A DNA stretch of 64,000 nucleotides from Zoroaster sp. YZ-2022 (GCA_029582265.1 CM055828.1:17061430-17125429), one strand, 5' to 3'. Positions 47,199 to 61,222 are shown, counted from the stretch's first letter. Numbers and translations: made by a program. Notes: generated by a model from the letters alone, not told the origin.

Positions 47199-47543
47199 CT
47201 GTAAGGAGGAAGGTACAAGATTTTTTTTTTTTAAGTTACACAATGAATACTCAAAGAATGTTTGGGTGAAATGGTGAATGGTGAATGCATTTAATAATCT
47301 TATTCAGCTACTGTTTCTTTGTTACTGTTTCTTTGTTCATGAGGGATACATTTTGTGATTTGGTTTATAAACACAAAAATATTGAAATTATACAAGTGTA
47401 GATCCATGTAAAACCTCATCAGACTTATTTCCAAATAAATTGTACACTTATGCTTAAAACATGACTTGAATGCAAAACCTCACTTTTTAATTTTGGACAA
47501 GCACATACACTGTATGTTTAAATAACTGCACATCTGACTTTAA

Positions 47544-47950
47544 CCCTAACCTTCCCAAATCCTCCAAAATCCTCTTTACCAAAGTGAAGGATTTTGAAGG
47601 ATTGAGGTTACATGCTACATGCTCTTTGCTAAAGTGAAGGATTTTGGAGGATTGAGGTTATTAGGCATACTTGCCTTTCCATGGTACATGTACATCCATG
47701 TTTGTTGTAGTGATTGCAAGGTCAGTGCTTGGGTCAGTGGACACTGTTTATTGCTCCGTGCATGCAGGGAGGGTCCCTGGCCATGAACATGTATCACAGA
47801 TTAGAAACACATGTGTGCATACATGTCATGTGCTTGCTTTACTACTGAAGGATTTTGGAGGATTCAGGTTATGTGCTAGCAAATGGGCCTAGGGAGTTAG
47901 GAAGGATTCAGGTTACGTGCTAGCAAATGGGCTTAGGGAGAACTTTAGGG
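47544..47950. mobile_element. TTAA element, short copy
   Basis: Same as 23995-25056 but with only two units of the 44-bp repeat; TTAA-CCCTAACC and TTTAGGG-TTAA ends. Part between 47600 and 47870 is almost identical to 24050-24310. Confidence 0.85.
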
Positions 47951-47954
47951 TTAA

Positions 47955-48768
47955 TGCACTGTGTGCAGGTGTGTACATCAGAATACATACATGTAACAAT
48001 CAGATGTGATATTCAACATTATTACAATTCTATGATCAAAACAGTTAATAGAAAAATTTTCTGGATACCATACAGAGCTGCAGAGTTAATCCCGTTCGTA
48101 ATGGTTTCAGGTTTCTTTTATTTTTATACGAGTTTTGGCAAAGAACTGAAAGAATTGTCTCTCGTAAAATATCTGAAAAATAACTTCAGGTTACAAGTGT
48201 TACATACACAAATCAACAAACACTGATTGTAAGCAGGGCTGTAAGTCACAGTGTAGTTTATACAATTCTACAAAAGGTGCGTGTTATTTCAGAAGGAACT
48301 GTAGCTGGCAAAAATAAACAGTCTCGTGTATGTCCTTGTCCACGTACCTATTAACTACATGTAAGTAGTTTGCATTCTGGGATTCTGTTACAAGTTCAAT
48401 CAACATTTCTGGATAATTTACAATTTGTATGCGCATTTGTAGTACATGTGTAAGCTTTAAAAGTTGAACTTGTAAAGTTATTCAGGGATAAAAGGTTTGT
48501 TTGTTACGTTACTGATAGTAACACTAATAGTAAGAACCTTTTTGCATTCTTTAAATTTCTTTATAATTCAGAAAAGCTTGAGAAGCAGTGGGCTCCATGG
48601 CACATGTACAACACGTGTAAGTGGAATCAAACAAAATGCCTTCTTGTGTTTAAAACAAAAATCACATCCCTGATACTATGCTTGGAAAGACACCTCTTCA
48701 CTTTGGTGAAATTATCAGAGGATTCTTGGACTTGGGTCTTATTTGTGTACAAAAATTCTGAAGGGAAA
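47955..48768. other. Anonymous intronic sequence
   Basis: No exon or repeat recognised. The end of a GAATGT...CCGCCACTTTT family member is at 48769-48795. Confidence 0.35.
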
Positions 48769-48834
48769 GAATGTAGAATACAACCGCCACTTTTCTATCC
48801 AAATAGGACAGATATATCACAAATTTTCCTTTAA

Positions 48835-49282
48835 CCCTAACCACCCTGAATCCATCAAAATCCATCCCCCTGTTTTGGAGGATTTCGGCGGATTCAGGAT
48901 ATCTCCACATTGAGCATATGGCGGACTTTGATGGATTCAGGATTTCAATAGTTTTTAACTGCTTGGTCATGTTGGTTGATGTATTTTGATGGATTATAGT
49001 TACATGTACTGTACATGTACAGCCAACACTTGTACATGTATGTGTTAGATTTTGATGGATTCTATGCAGCAACATACTATACAAATTTTCATGTGAGCAT
49101 GGTATCCTGAATCCGCCAAAATCCGCCAGAAATTTAGTGGTGGATTTTGGCGGATTCAGATATCAATATCTACACTGGCGGATTCTGATGGATTCAGGAC
49201 ACCAGCATTTTGTGTGTGACAAAAATGGTGGATTTTGGTGGATTCAGGATACTTTCTAGTAAAAATACCCAAGGGGTTAGGG
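48835..49282. mobile_element. TTAA element with ATCCATCAAA/ATCCGCCAAA words
   Basis: TTAA-CCCTAACCACCC to GGGGTTAGGG-TTAA, 448 bp. More than ten GGATTTTGRNGGATT-type words in both orientations; the two halves of each word co-vary (ATCCGCCAAAATCCGCC at 49111-49127). Confidence 0.85.
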
Positions 49283-49309
49283 TTAAAAGATGATAGACGA
49301 CACACTTAA

Positions 49310-49867
49310 CCCTCCTACACACAGACGCCACTCTGATCCACAAAATTCTGTTCTTTAGCAACCTTCAGTACCATGGGCGGCTCCAGAATATTTTTAGGGG
49401 GGGGGGGGCTGAGAATCAAGAACGATTTTTCAGTACTACAAAAATTACAATGAAATAATCAAAGTGAGAGGAAAATAAAGCACAGTGACGGGGAAATGAG
49501 GGGAAATATGAGGGGGAATACCTTACCGTTTGTATTTGTTTCTGTTCTTTTCTTTTTTTCTTTTTTTAACGATTTTAGGGGGGCTACAGCCCCTTAGCTA
49601 TAGCCCCCGGATCCACCAATGAGTACATACATGTACAAGCCTGCTGTCCTTTCCAAGTAATCTCACAAAATCAACTGTGTGCTATCCAAGGTCACTGTAA
49701 ATGTTTGAACATTAGTATGGCCTACAATGTATCGATGGGAGACCACTTTACCCTGCAATCTCAGTGGTGTGACAGTGCACAGAAGGGTAACCATAGGAGG
49801 CCACTGGCAACAGCTATTGGCTTGGAGTGGCCTGAATGGGTTGTTTCGAAAATTGCACCGATTGTAG
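49310..49867. mobile_element. TTAA MITE interrupted by another MITE
   Basis: Third copy of the CCCTCCTACAC subfamily. It is split by a 250-bp MITE at 49372-49621 and lacks its right terminus (GATTGTAG then unrelated sequence). Confidence 0.8.
49372..49621. mobile_element. MITE with 5-bp duplication, nested
   Basis: CATGGGCGGCTCCAG and CCGGATCCACCAATG ends with duplication AGTAC (49367-49371, 49622-49626). The intact target is seen at 20240-20260. Confidence 0.8.
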
Positions 49868-50723
49868 TCAAGTGAGGATTGGAAATGATATTTTGGGAGA
49901 TTTTGAGCGATGATCGTATACACATGTATTCAGTCCAGTTGGCCACTTTGTCGTCTGCTAAAAACACATGCTTAGACATTGTGCACAAGTGGCGGTTGTT
50001 TGACATTTTTTCCATTCTTTGATAATTTCACAAAAGTGAATGATTCAACAACAGTGGATTTTATGGCAATGTTGTCTGCTTGGGTAAGAGTACCTCACCA
50101 CTGAGTTTTTTTGTGCTGTTTGTAGCAGATCAAAAGTTCAAAAAGTTAAAACAAATCACTATTTTTTTTGTACACGTGGGGCTAGGTCTAGCCCCACTAG
50201 TGTGGCACGAACCTGAATCCTTAGCCATTGACACTAACAGTCTCAATTTTGAACATTCTTAGCGCTCAAATTGACAATATTTGCAACTACTTTGACACAA
50301 TAGATACGTTCCTTACATGTTGAACTACATGTACCAAAGTGGCCAAAAAATTGTGATTTTACTTACATTCAGCTTGCACGCGCAACAATTTTGGGGTAGA
50401 ATGTTTTTTCATTCATTCATTCTGGTTTTATTATCAAAACTCATTGCAGTACATATTAAAAACTGAATTGCGAGTCGATTTACAAGTTACAAGTAAAAAA
50501 GTATAAATACATAACTTTACTGATGATAAAAAAACTACTGTACGTACACATTAACATTACTAAAAAACATTTTAGGCTAAATAACTAAACTGGAACAATA
50601 CTACACTGGTTAAAAAAGTTGAAAGTTACAGTTAATGCATTTAAAAAACGAAGTAGAATTAAAATTACAATTACATCAACCCAATGGGATAGTGTTTCAT
50701 AATGTACTGTAATTCATATTCAT
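49868..50723. other. Anonymous intronic sequence
   Basis: No exon or RNA gene found. Confidence 0.35.
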
Positions 50724-51054
50724 AATGTCGTATCCGACCGCCACTTTTTCTCATTCAATATAACCAATAATGTAATTTTACCTACCCAGTAAGTATGGAT
50801 GATGATTGACACATACTTCATATTATTTCAGGATATTTATTTCATGAAAAATCAGGCATTTTTGGTATACGATGACTTACTCAGTCATGTCAGTCTGATC
50901 TTGTCAACTCCCCTGTTAGTGACCAACACAGTCATTGTACATGCGCATGATGTCCATCAATCATCATCCATATGTTCTCCACCTTACTGAGCAGGTAAGA
51001 TTACATGATTATTGGTTATAATGAATGAGAAAAGTGGCGGTCGGATACAACATT
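50724..51054. mobile_element. MITE, AATGTCGTATCCG family, copy 1
   Basis: Inverted ends AATGTCGTATCCGACCGCCA and TGGCGGTCGGATACAACATT, each followed by matching TATAACCAATAATGTAAT/ATTATTGGTTATAATGAA arms. No coding content. Confidence 0.8.
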
Positions 51055-51070
51055 CTACCCGGTTGGGAAA

Positions 51071-51530
51071 GAATGTCGTATCCGGCTGCCACTTTTTAAG
51101 GGCTTTTTTTGCAACCACTAACCAGTTAAAAAAATCATTCTATCGATTTTTGGTGGTACAGAAAGCGAAAACTATCTTTAAAATCCACTTTTATGATGGT
51201 TTTCGGACTTGATTTCCCTTCTAAAAAAATCCTCCCCTTCAGAAAATAGAAGGATTCTATTATACATGTAGTTGCCACTACGCATGTACAATGACTGTTG
51301 GTCACTAATTGTAGAGTTGACAAGATCAGACCATAGAGAAAGGACACAGACTGACATGACTGAGGAAGTCATCGTATACCAAAAATGCCTAATTTTTCAT
51401 TAAATAAATATCCTGGAATAATTTGAAGTATATGTCCATCATCATCCATATGTTCTCCACCTTACAGGTAGGTAAGATTACATTATTGGTTATATTTAAT
51501 GAAAAATAGTTGCGGCCAGATATGACATTC
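51071..51530. mobile_element. MITE, AATGTCGTATCCG family, copy 2
   Basis: GAATGTCGTATCCGGCTGCC to TTGCGGCCAGATATGACATT. It lies 16 bases after copy 1. Its interior (CCTCCCCTTCAGAAAATAGA) is shared with copies at 59581-60046 and 60968-61222. Confidence 0.8.
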
Positions 51531-51797
51531 TACCCCCCGGTTGTTTTTCCAGTCAATGCGCATGCTTGAGGCAATTCCGATAAGCCATATTGGCCCTAGA
51601 AAGAATGGGGCTACCCAAAACTCGATCCAATGAGGCAAGCCGTTGAGACAACTGAAACTGCAAATTACTGTCCGTCAAGTCTTGTCATTGGGCTGGATAA
51701 AATTAAAAAGACTCGAGTGAGAGATGCAGAAACTGCAACTAAATGGCGATATCTGAAAATTCTCCTTAAATGTAGCCAAAACTGATAAAGTACTCAC
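51531..51797. other. Intron start after exon 1
   Basis: No repeat or exon recognised. Confidence 0.35.
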
Positions 51798-52034
51798 TGG
51801 GGTTGTTAGTTGAGTCTTTTCCCCGTCGTCTCCGCCCCCATTGACCCCAGCAGCCAGAGACGATAACCTTCCCCGGCCTCCTGCATGGATTCTATACCCT
51901 TCCCTTGGGTGGATACGGGATCTCGATCTAGGACGCCGATGTCCAGGCAGGCAAAGCCCCACGGTGGTCGAGCGCTGTTTCTCGGGCCCATCACGGTCGT
52001 AGTGGAGCGCACACAGAGTCGGAAACTCCGTCAT
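51798..52034 (-). CDS. Putative first coding exon, Arg/Gly-rich
   Basis: The frame opens at an ATG (52034) that follows an in-frame TAA about 12 bases upstream with no AG between them, so this looks like a true N-terminus. It encodes 79 residues starting MTEFPTLCALHYDRDG, then a basic RPRSRSRIHPREG stretch and a Gly-rich part, ending QLTTP before a GTGAGT donor in phase 0. Only this frame stays open through the donor; a second frame looks protein-like but stops just before it. An alternative is that this is an internal exon with a poor acceptor. Confidence 0.5.
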
Positions 52035-53325
52035 TTCGGTGCATTAGCCAACAATTTCTGCCACAAATGTGGCATTTTGATACTACCTTATTGATGGTTC
52101 ATCCATTGCTACAGTTTTTAACTTGAGCTGGAATTTGAGCCAGTTTGAAAATAAACTAAGTAATTGAAGACATCTTTGGTCAACTTTTTAACAACGATTC
52201 TGGGACAGATACCAATGAATGTCATGTGTGTGTGTACACACAAGTGGGATCCAAGGGACTCGTTCATATGTAAACAGGGGTGTTATTTACAGTTACGAAT
52301 CCACCATAATGGATTTAGTTCAAATAATCAGATGTTATTAACATTTCACCATATGAAATATTTGTATTTTTATTCACATATATTACAAAAGAACCTAAAA
52401 TTAAAATATTACGATAAATGAAAATAATTTAAAAATTCAGGAATATGCTACCCCTGTACAATATATTGGAACAGTCCCACAGCAACGTTTCAGATGTGAA
52501 AAATTGATTTATTTTTGCTAAGTGGATAATCGTTTTTAGCATAGCGCCATCTGTTGGTGGGACATCACCAAATTATTAATTTGCTTCTCTTTCTTTTACA
52601 TCATTATTCTATCCCAGGAAATAACTTCGATCATTTTATTTTTGATATTACATCTTTCTGTGGAATATAAGTATACATTGGCCATGACAGGACACAAGTC
52701 TGGAGCAAAGTGGCAATGAATTTATTTCGGAGTGGGATGAATAGTCCGTGAGCTCACTTGCCCCTAGCATTTTTTTTTCGGGGTGGGAGGTGAATTTATA
52801 AACCTCCATTTATCTGGCATGCTTTGACTTACATTAATAAAACTTCGCACAATTTCACATCATTGGTAATTACCTCATTATCCAATTTAAAAAAAAATGT
52901 ATTATCTAAAAATTTACTTTGTTATTTGTACAAATATCAATCATTTTGAACAATTATTTCATCGGAAGTGCATTCATCTCAGAGAAATGAGGAATTATTA
53001 TGTTCAATTAACACAAACATGGCGGTTGTTGTTGTTTTCTTAGTCAAAAACATGAACACCTTTCGAGATAGCATTTTCACAGATTAATTTATTATTTCTT
53101 TAAAACGAGAAGGCTGAAATGAACGTACGTTACCAAATACCAAAGTTGATACCATACCTTTAACAGTCAATTAAGCATGCCGGGGTATTGGAGGCTTGTT
53201 CTCCTCGCCCAAATTCTAGGATATTATTTGAATGTACTCCAGTACCTCACAATTTGCATAGTTATAATTTTTTGTTGTTTCTTCCTCCGTGACAACTTGC
53301 TATACAACAATGACAAAAATAAGAC
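52035..53325. other. Upstream flank of the putative first exon
   Basis: No TATA or CpG-like promoter is obvious. 52855-53110 is a dispersed repeat related to 14925-15640. Confidence 0.4.
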
Positions 53326-53706
53326 GTCATGTCTGAATCCCCCTGGTTCAACGATGATATCCGTGCTGCAAGGAAAATCCGCCGTCAACTTGAGCGAAGA
53401 TGGCGCGGCGTGACAATGGGAAACTTGGAGTACATCGGCAAGAATACTGTAACCAACGTGATATTGTGAAGAACATGATTAACCAGGCAAAAATAACTCA
53501 CTAGTCATCTCTTGTGGAAGATAGCTCTGGTGATCAGAAAAAACTCTTTAACATTGTTGAAAAGCTGCTTCATAAACCCAAAGCTCCAGTGCTTCCATCT
53601 ATACACACTCCGATCAGGACCTCGCAAATGCTTTTTAAATCTTTTTTGTCACAAAAATTGAGAATAAGACGACCCTTTTGCCCTTATGTAAAAGCGGCCC
53701 TGTATA

Positions 53707-53938
53707 CAGGGCCGGATTTATAAGGGGGCAAAGGGGGCAATTGCCCCGGGCCCCCCTGCCAGAGGGCCCCCAGACTAAGGACTTCCTTTATAAAAAAAAG
53801 TTTTATATTTTTTTCGAATAAATGCGGTTTATCATTCATTTTAGTTCATTTTTTATTTGTCATGTAATTTAATTTCTATGTCGAGGGGCCCCCGAACCTG
53901 AAGTGCCCCGGGCCCCTCAAGGTCTAAATCCGGCCCTG
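53707..53938. mobile_element. hAT-like MITE inside LINE
   Basis: CAGGGCCGGATTTATAAGGG and CTAAATCCGGCCCTG ends with 8-bp duplication CCTGTATA (53699-53706, 53939-53946). The CAGGG terminus fits hAT. Confidence 0.85.
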
Positions 53939-53946
53939 CCTGTATA

Positions 53947-54110
53947 GTCCTGCCTGCTGGTGGGCCCGTCAGTCAGTCCCATAAGCATGTGAAAAAAATT
54001 CGCATGTGTTAGGGGGGGCCCACTTATTCTGGAACTGGAGCCAGGGGGGGCGGCCGCCCCCCCTGCCCCCCCCGCTAGCTACGCCACTGCCCTCAGTACC
54101 TGCCATTCTA
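53947..54110. mobile_element. Second insertion relic in LINE
   Basis: G-rich then C-rich sequence ending GCTAGCTACGCCACTGCC interrupts the LINE between its linker and RT. It resembles the right half of CAG...GTAGCC-type hAT MITEs. Confidence 0.5.
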
Positions 54111-55888
54111 TCACAAACACCATCACGCAAGGATCCACAATGTAGACTGTCCATGTTTGAGCCTACTAGTGTCACGGAGATCAAGAAACTCATCATGAAA
54201 TCGCCATCAAAATCATGTGAACTTGATCCAGTACCAACTTCGCTAATAAAACAAAATATTGATGTGTTTGCTAAGTATATCACAATTATTGTAAACAGAT
54301 CTCTTTCTTCCGGTTGTTTCCCTAATAGCCAGAAGGTTGCTCATGTTAAACCACTCCTAAAGAAACCCAATTTGGACAAGGAATTTTTCAAAAATTACCG
54401 ACCAGTAGCGAATTTAAAGTACCTTGGAAAAACAATCGAGCGAGTTGTTTCATCACGGATCTCTGACCATGTTCGTGCTAATAACCTGTCGGACACATTT
54501 CAGTCAGCCTACAAACCATTTCATGGAACGGAAACTGCTCTTCTTCGCATCAACAATGACATTTTATATGCCATGGATGAGGGGAAAATCACTGCATTAG
54601 TTTTGTTAGACTTAAGCGCCGCTTTTGACACGGTCGATCATAAAATCCTTCTCTCCCGCCTTCAATAATATCATCTTGGAATACATGACACAGCCCTGGA
54701 TTGGTGTAAGTCCGACCTTTTAAATAGGCCTCAGCATGTTTGTATTGGTAACGCTATCTCCGAGCCTGTTATTCTTGACTATTCTGTACCCCAAGGCTCT
54801 ATACTCGGCCCACAGTGGTTTACTGTTTATACCTTTCCAGTTCGTGATATCATTTTGAAGTATAATTTAAATTACCATGTTTACGCTGATGACACGCAGC
54901 TTTACATTACTTTTAAATCTTCTCAAGAACCTGCCGATTCCTGCATTAAAACACTGGAGAAATGTATTCAAGAGATTCGAAGTTGGATGAGACAAAACTT
55001 CCTGAAATTGAACGATGAAAAAACAGAATTTGTTCTATTTGGATCACGTCAGCAATTGTCTAAAGTTTCTCTTCCATTTATTACAATTGGTGACTCGCAG
55101 ATAACCCCCCTCATTACATGCACGTAATTTGGGTGTTATAATTATTTGACTCGACAATGACTTTAAAACCACATATCTCCAACATTGTTCGCATATCATC
55201 ATTTCATATCAGAAATATAAGCCGAATTAGGAAATACTTGAATAAAAGTGCTGCTGAACAAATTATACATGCGTTTGTCACATCAAGGCTCAATAACGGG
55301 AATGCTCTCCTTTACGGTCTCCCGCAGAATCAAATATCTCGTCTTCAGCACATACAAAACACAGCAGCTCGTGTTGTGACTTTGTCCAGAAAGTCATGCC
55401 ATATCATGCCAATCTTGAAAGAACTGCACTGGCTTCCTGTTTCACAGAGAATTGTTTTTAAACTTATGCTAAATGTTCACAAATCTTTTAATAACATTGC
55501 TCCAATTTATATTTCTGAACTGCTTAAAGTCTACACTCCATCACGCAATTTGCGCTCCAGCAACATGTCACTCCTAAAGGAACCAACTTCAAAACGGAAC
55601 TAGGGTGATAGGTCGTTTTCTGTCGCAGCTCCAAGACTCTGGAATCATCTTCCAACTAAACTAAAATCTTGTCATAGTATAACCAGATTCAAGTCGATGC
55701 TTAAAACTCATCTTATGTCACAACTCTTCAAAGATGATGTATATTTGTAATTGCATTGGAGGTACATGTATCTCGGTTCATAATTTTTTTCCCCCTATGC
55801 TATCATTGTATATTGTTTGTATTCATGTTTTTTCTTTGTTTCCGCGCCTTGAGCGCCCAGCAGGGTGGATATGTGCGCGCTAAAAATC

Positions 55889-56064
<176 letters not shown>

Positions 56065-57500
56065 GTGCACTATGCATCCAAGTACAGACGATACTAATGA
56101 TATCACATGTTTACAAAATAGCCCCAAACGACAAAAATGTACACTGGTCTATGACAAGAAACCATCAAATCTGATATTTTGAGATGTCAGCAGAAAAACT
56201 ATTATTTTAATTTTTCTTTCATAAGGCACATTTCAAATCTTATTTATCTGAAGTACTGATGTTTATATGTGGAGAAGAAAAAGTACACAATGTACAGATT
56301 ATGTATACAAATACATACACCTTTGCCCGGCGGGAAAATACCCTGCTGTGACAGAAAGTGTAAACAAGGCACACGGTCTACAAAACAATTATTATTATAA
56401 TTCAATCATTATTCAGTTTATTTACACCATAAAGTTAAGTACATAATCCAAGTATAGCGCCCTCTGGCAACCAATTCTTCTTGGCGGCGAAATTTTTAAT
56501 GTGCCAATTTTGATGTCCGGGTAAGGAAGGATTGTTCTGAAGTGCCATAGACGTCCAATTAAACTCCATACTGTGGTGGCTTAAATATTGACTCCATAAA
56601 TAGTAAATCCATAAATATTTTAAATTAATTTTAATATTTCTGGGGGTATACTTTAGACGTGGACAACCCCTTTTTAGGTTTTGAAAAAATGTTCACACCT
56701 GGTGGTAACTAGTAATATAAAATGATGTTATGATGATGTCATCATGGCGACATTAATTATCGTGAGTGAACATTAATTAATACAAGTTGCATTACAATAG
56801 GTCAAAGGATGCTGGAGTAATGTAGGGACGTGATGATCTTCGTGACCGTGAACGTTTTTCACAGCTTCTACGGATCTCGGCTACTGGCAATCAATGTAAA
56901 CCAATCCTCCACTCAAACTTTGAAGGCGCTTGGGAAAATAGCCCCATAAAAGTTTGTCAAGCCCCCGCCCACTTAATTTTATGTTTTTTGTTTTTATTCT
57001 TAATAAACTGAAGGTTTGCGGTGACACCATGTGATGAGTCAATCTCTCTTTTGTTTTTATTTTTATTTATTTTTTTATTTTATTTTTATTTTTTTATTTT
57101 ATTTATTTATTTATTTTTTTTATTTTAAATATTATAAGGCATAATTATGCGTTGACCATATACCAGGTTTGCATTATTCCGAAAAAAAAATAATAAATCG
57201 TAAAATGAATTTTCAGCTTCAAGACACAAAAATTCCACTTCCGTTGAATAAACAGAACAAATTCATCGTCTGAAACTTTTACATGAAAGTGGGATAATCA
57301 ATGCAATCATCCCCCTCCCCCAGTGGCGCACCCAGGATTTGATTGGGGGGGGGGGCTCAAAATATTTTTATTTGAAATCCAATATGGGGAGAGACATGGC
57401 TGACCCAAACCATAACCGCTGGCGCGGCTGCAGCCATGTCCCTAGTCGTGCTCGTCAGTGAACCTACGGCACATGTTAAATGTTTCCTGGTGGTTTCTAG
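56065..57500. other. Anonymous sequence with relic repeats
   Basis: A single arm of the 6340-6475 inverted repeat occurs at about 57010, then a (TTTTA)n-rich tract (57050-57130) and a G-run at 57343. No exon seen. Confidence 0.4.
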
Positions 57501-57539
57501 TCATAAAAAGAAGACATTATGGCATGATTCGGACTCGTA

Positions 57540-57650
57540 GGGTTTTACCTTCCATATAATTTCCTCCTCTTGATGTAAAGAACTTGAGCTTGTTTCGTCT
57601 GCAAGATTTCTATAGTTAAATACTTTCATTGCGTGGACGTAAAGTTTGTG
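57540..57650 (-). CDS. Possible additional upstream exon
   Basis: The minus strand reads MKVFNYRNLADETSSSSLHQ then EEEIIWK, ending at a GTAAAA donor in phase 0. It could be the 5' end of a gene whose next exon I cannot match; the 52.0-kb exon has a stop just upstream, so they do not join directly. Confidence 0.25.
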
Positions 57651-57710
57651 ATCATTCCGGGCGGAGCTAAATTTTTCAAACACGAATTTGGCGGCAAAAC
57701 CAAATTCCAA

Positions 57711-59580
57711 TATTATCCAATCGGTGTTTGCTAAAGAGTGTCACATAATCTTTGTAAATTAAAACCCAATCCTGGGCCATTGTGTACAAACTGGAAAGGA
57801 GTTGATTATAATGCGGGCGTGTTTAAATTTTACGAGTAACCTCAACGACAGTCAACGACCTCAACAAGAGAAACGGACAACAGAAAATGAAAATAAAATT
57901 AAGTAAAGCTGCTCCCTGATCAGGGTGCACCATGGCAGGGGAAAGAATGTGTAAAATGCTTGTTATATATACTGGTGGCCCTTCAAGCTTACATGCACAT
58001 GAATACGCAACGCCGTAAAAGATAAAAGAGAGGGGAAGAAATGGAAAACTTATGGAGCTGAGCTTGAGTCTCCTGAGTCCCCATCCCTTGTACCACTGCC
58101 CTATACTCCTTGCCGAACTCCTCTGTAGACAAGACTTGGGCTCAGATTTTGCTCTCTTTCCTGGCTCCTTCTTTAAAAAAACAAAAAAACATCAGCGGGC
58201 CCTTGGGGGTGGGGGTGGTGGGGGCTCAGGCCCAAGCCCTTGGGTGCGCCACTGCCCTCCCCAATATTTTCCTACTTAGCTTGTTACAACATGGTCTGCT
58301 ATATTTCGCATCAATTATTCTTCACCGATTTACACGAACAAAATGCCTCATTTCAGCTTTGAATTTTGAAACCTTTTTTCTGGCAGAGGACCCCAGATAG
58401 GCTTTGCGTTCCACATGAATAATATACATGTCCAGCTCCACGACCCCCCCCCCCCCACACACACACACACCTTAATCGGAAAATCTGCGTATAAGCCTGG
58501 ACATTGCTTGATATGCAATTAGTCTTCATCTAAAAAACAACTTCCTTTAAGGTAGACAGTTCTAAATATAACGATTCAAATTCAAACCTAAATGTTGTAA
58601 CAATAAAAATAGCAAGTGAAACGAAAGAAAGACCAGACATTTTACCGTTTCACTGAATTTCTGGGCTCCAAATATGATATCCAATAAAGGAGGGGTAAGA
58701 CTTGTGCTCCCGAGGGTTCGGGAATGTCCCTCCGGAAAAATATTACGCCCAGAAACAAAATTGAAATAAACTTTAAAATCCAGTTCTTAACTTCTTAAAT
58801 TCTCATACTAGTTCGGCGGATGTTAGTGTGCATTGTGATGTAATGAAGCGCACTTCTTATGGGAAAATAATGCACATTTCTGCGTTCTTATATGTCTCCT
58901 TGTTTTTGTTTTGCCACACCGGTAAATAATAAGTCACGCCCAGGCCTAATGTTCACTTACAATGACTTTGCGCACACGCCAGCAGTGTTAGCCATCAAAC
59001 AGTCGTTGATAAAAGCGGAATCATCAGCTAGTTAGACTGGTACTTTTTTCCTCTCGGTTGATAGGTTTATAGATTACCATGCTGCGCTTGGGTACACGAT
59101 GTTTATCATCGCCATTTTGTTTTAGAAGCGAGTTAATGCATGCAGTACCAGTACTAGCAAGGAATTCCCTCAATTTAAGACAATTTCAACTATTAATCCT
59201 CTCTACAGTGGTGATCTTTGGTGAGTTGAATATGATTTATATTTTTTCTCAGTTTATGTAAATTTTTAAATGAGTTTTTTTTTCTGGAGATAGGCCTATG
59301 CATTAAAAAGTGCCGACACCAGCCATACCTGCTGTGCTAACGCAACGGGGTAAGACAACTCGACCTTTATGCCAAATCAACCATTTGTCGATTTGACTTG
59401 TACAACGTCTAAATTAATCCTGGCCGCTGAGACAACTCTATCCAAATATGACAAATATCACAGATTTTCCTTACGAGTCCATTCGTACACGTACCAACTC
59501 GTTCGCATGCCAACTCATAGTTGGAAAGAATGTTGTATCCAACCACCACTTTGTAAGCTTTTTTGGGGAATTTTATGGTA
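57711..59580. other. Anonymous intergenic-like sequence
   Basis: A (C)n(AC)n tract lies at 58444-58470 and a G-rich stretch at 58200-58245. A worn AATGTTGTATCC end is at 59529. No supported gene. Confidence 0.4.
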
Positions 59581-60046
59581 GAATGTCGTATCTGGCCGCC
59601 ACTATTTTTCATTAAATATAACCAATAATGTAATCTTACCTACCTGGTAACATGGGTAAGGTGGAGAACATATGGATGATGATGGACATATAGGGGGGCC
59701 TACTTCAAATTATTCCAGGATATTTATTTCATGAAAAATCAGGCATTTTTGGTATACGATGACTTCCTCAGTCATGTCAGTCTGATCTTGTAAACTCCAC
59801 AATTAGTGACCAACACAGTCATTGTACATGCGTAGTGGCAACTATAAATAGGATCCTTCTATTTTCTGAAGGGGAGGATTTTTTTAGAAGGGAAATCAAG
59901 TCCAAAAACCATCATAAAAGTGGATTTTAAAGATAGTTTTCGCTTTCTGTACCACCAAAAATCGATAGAATGATTTTTTAACTGGTTAGTGGTTGCAAAA
60001 AAAATCCAAAAAAGCCCTTAAAAAGTGGCGGCCGGATACGACATTC
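59581..60046. mobile_element. MITE, AATGTCGTATCCG family, copy 3
   Basis: GAATGTCGTATCTGGCCGCC to GGCGGCCGGATACGACATTC, internally the reverse of 51071-51530. Confidence 0.85.
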
Positions 60047-60967
60047 TTTGCGAATTTTTTGGCAACCAATAACATTACGTTAAAAAATGATTCTATCAAT
60101 CATGTCAGTCTGATCTCCCCATTACAGCATTAGTAGGCAGGTTCACGCAAACCGCTGATGGTGGCGCTATTTCTCATGCCCTTTTTTCTGTCGAAGTTGT
60201 GACCCGCCGAAAGTTCGTTGACGCGCCCGATAGTACACGTGAAAATGCATAGGCGCAATATCACTAGCGCCTGGTTACGCTGATGAGGCTTCAATGTTTT
60301 CCTAGACGCCATTTTTAGGAGCACTAAATTATGCAGTCGATAAAAAAAAATCAGCGACGGGAAACCTTTCATTATGGAAATACAGGCAACTGAATTTTGG
60401 TAAGTTTTTACGATTTTCTTGTCCAGCTTTCATGGTATAAAGGGTAGTCTACGGATGTTGTAGTCACTTCTAGTATCGATAAATGGATACTAGTTATTAC
60501 ACGTCGTGGTTATCTTAATTGGTCAGTCGATGCCAACTGTAACGTTGGCGCAAAAACAGTGCAACTTGCGCAAAATGACCTGACGGCAAATAAATAAAAA
60601 AATCACCGCTATCGGCGATTTGACATGCTAAATCGGGGTGTCACGCACGCTGAATCGGGGTGTTACGCACGGGTGGATTTTGGTATTCAATGTGATTTTT
60701 TTTTTTGTTATAAAAGGGGGACATGCTATATATATATATAGACGCTTTGTTAGTACTACAAGGATACATTGCAGGCAAATTCGGTCACAACTTTTCAAAT
60801 GAAACTGGCCCTTAAAATGACCAAATATTTAAATCAACAAAAATTTGTAACTTTGCATAGGGTTAACCTATCATGACCATTGACCCCTCATTTTTTTTCA
60901 AAATTTTTGCTCTATCCAGTGATATGACATTTAAAAGCATTGAAGCAACTTCAAATTTTCATGAAAC
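60047..60967. other. Anonymous sequence
   Basis: A short minus-strand frame starting MASRKTLKPHQRNQAL at about 60313 has a good start context but no convincing donor. A (TA)n tract is near 60727. Confidence 0.35.
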
Positions 60968-61222
60968 TGCCTACCATTAGTGACGAACATGGTCATTGTA
61001 CATGCGCAGTAGCAACTATAATAGGATCCTTCTATTTTCTGAAGGGGAGGATTTTTTTTAGAAGGGAAATAAAGTCTGAAAACCATCATAAAAGTGGATT
61101 TTAAAGATAGTTTTCGCTTTCTGTACCCCCAAAAATTGACGGAATAATTTTTTTAAACTGGTTAGTGGTTGCAAAATTTTTTTTAATTTTTTTTTAAAAG
61201 TGGCGGTCATATACGATATTCT
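60968..61222. mobile_element. MITE, AATGTCGTATCCG family, truncated copy
   Basis: Matches the right half of 59581-60046, ending GTGGCGGTCATATACGATAT. Confidence 0.8.

Noticed and set aside
60130..60372. Minus-strand frame beginning MASRKTLKPHQRNQAL
   Set aside because: The start context is good, but there is no convincing donor, no downstream exon, and it ends within unremarkable sequence.
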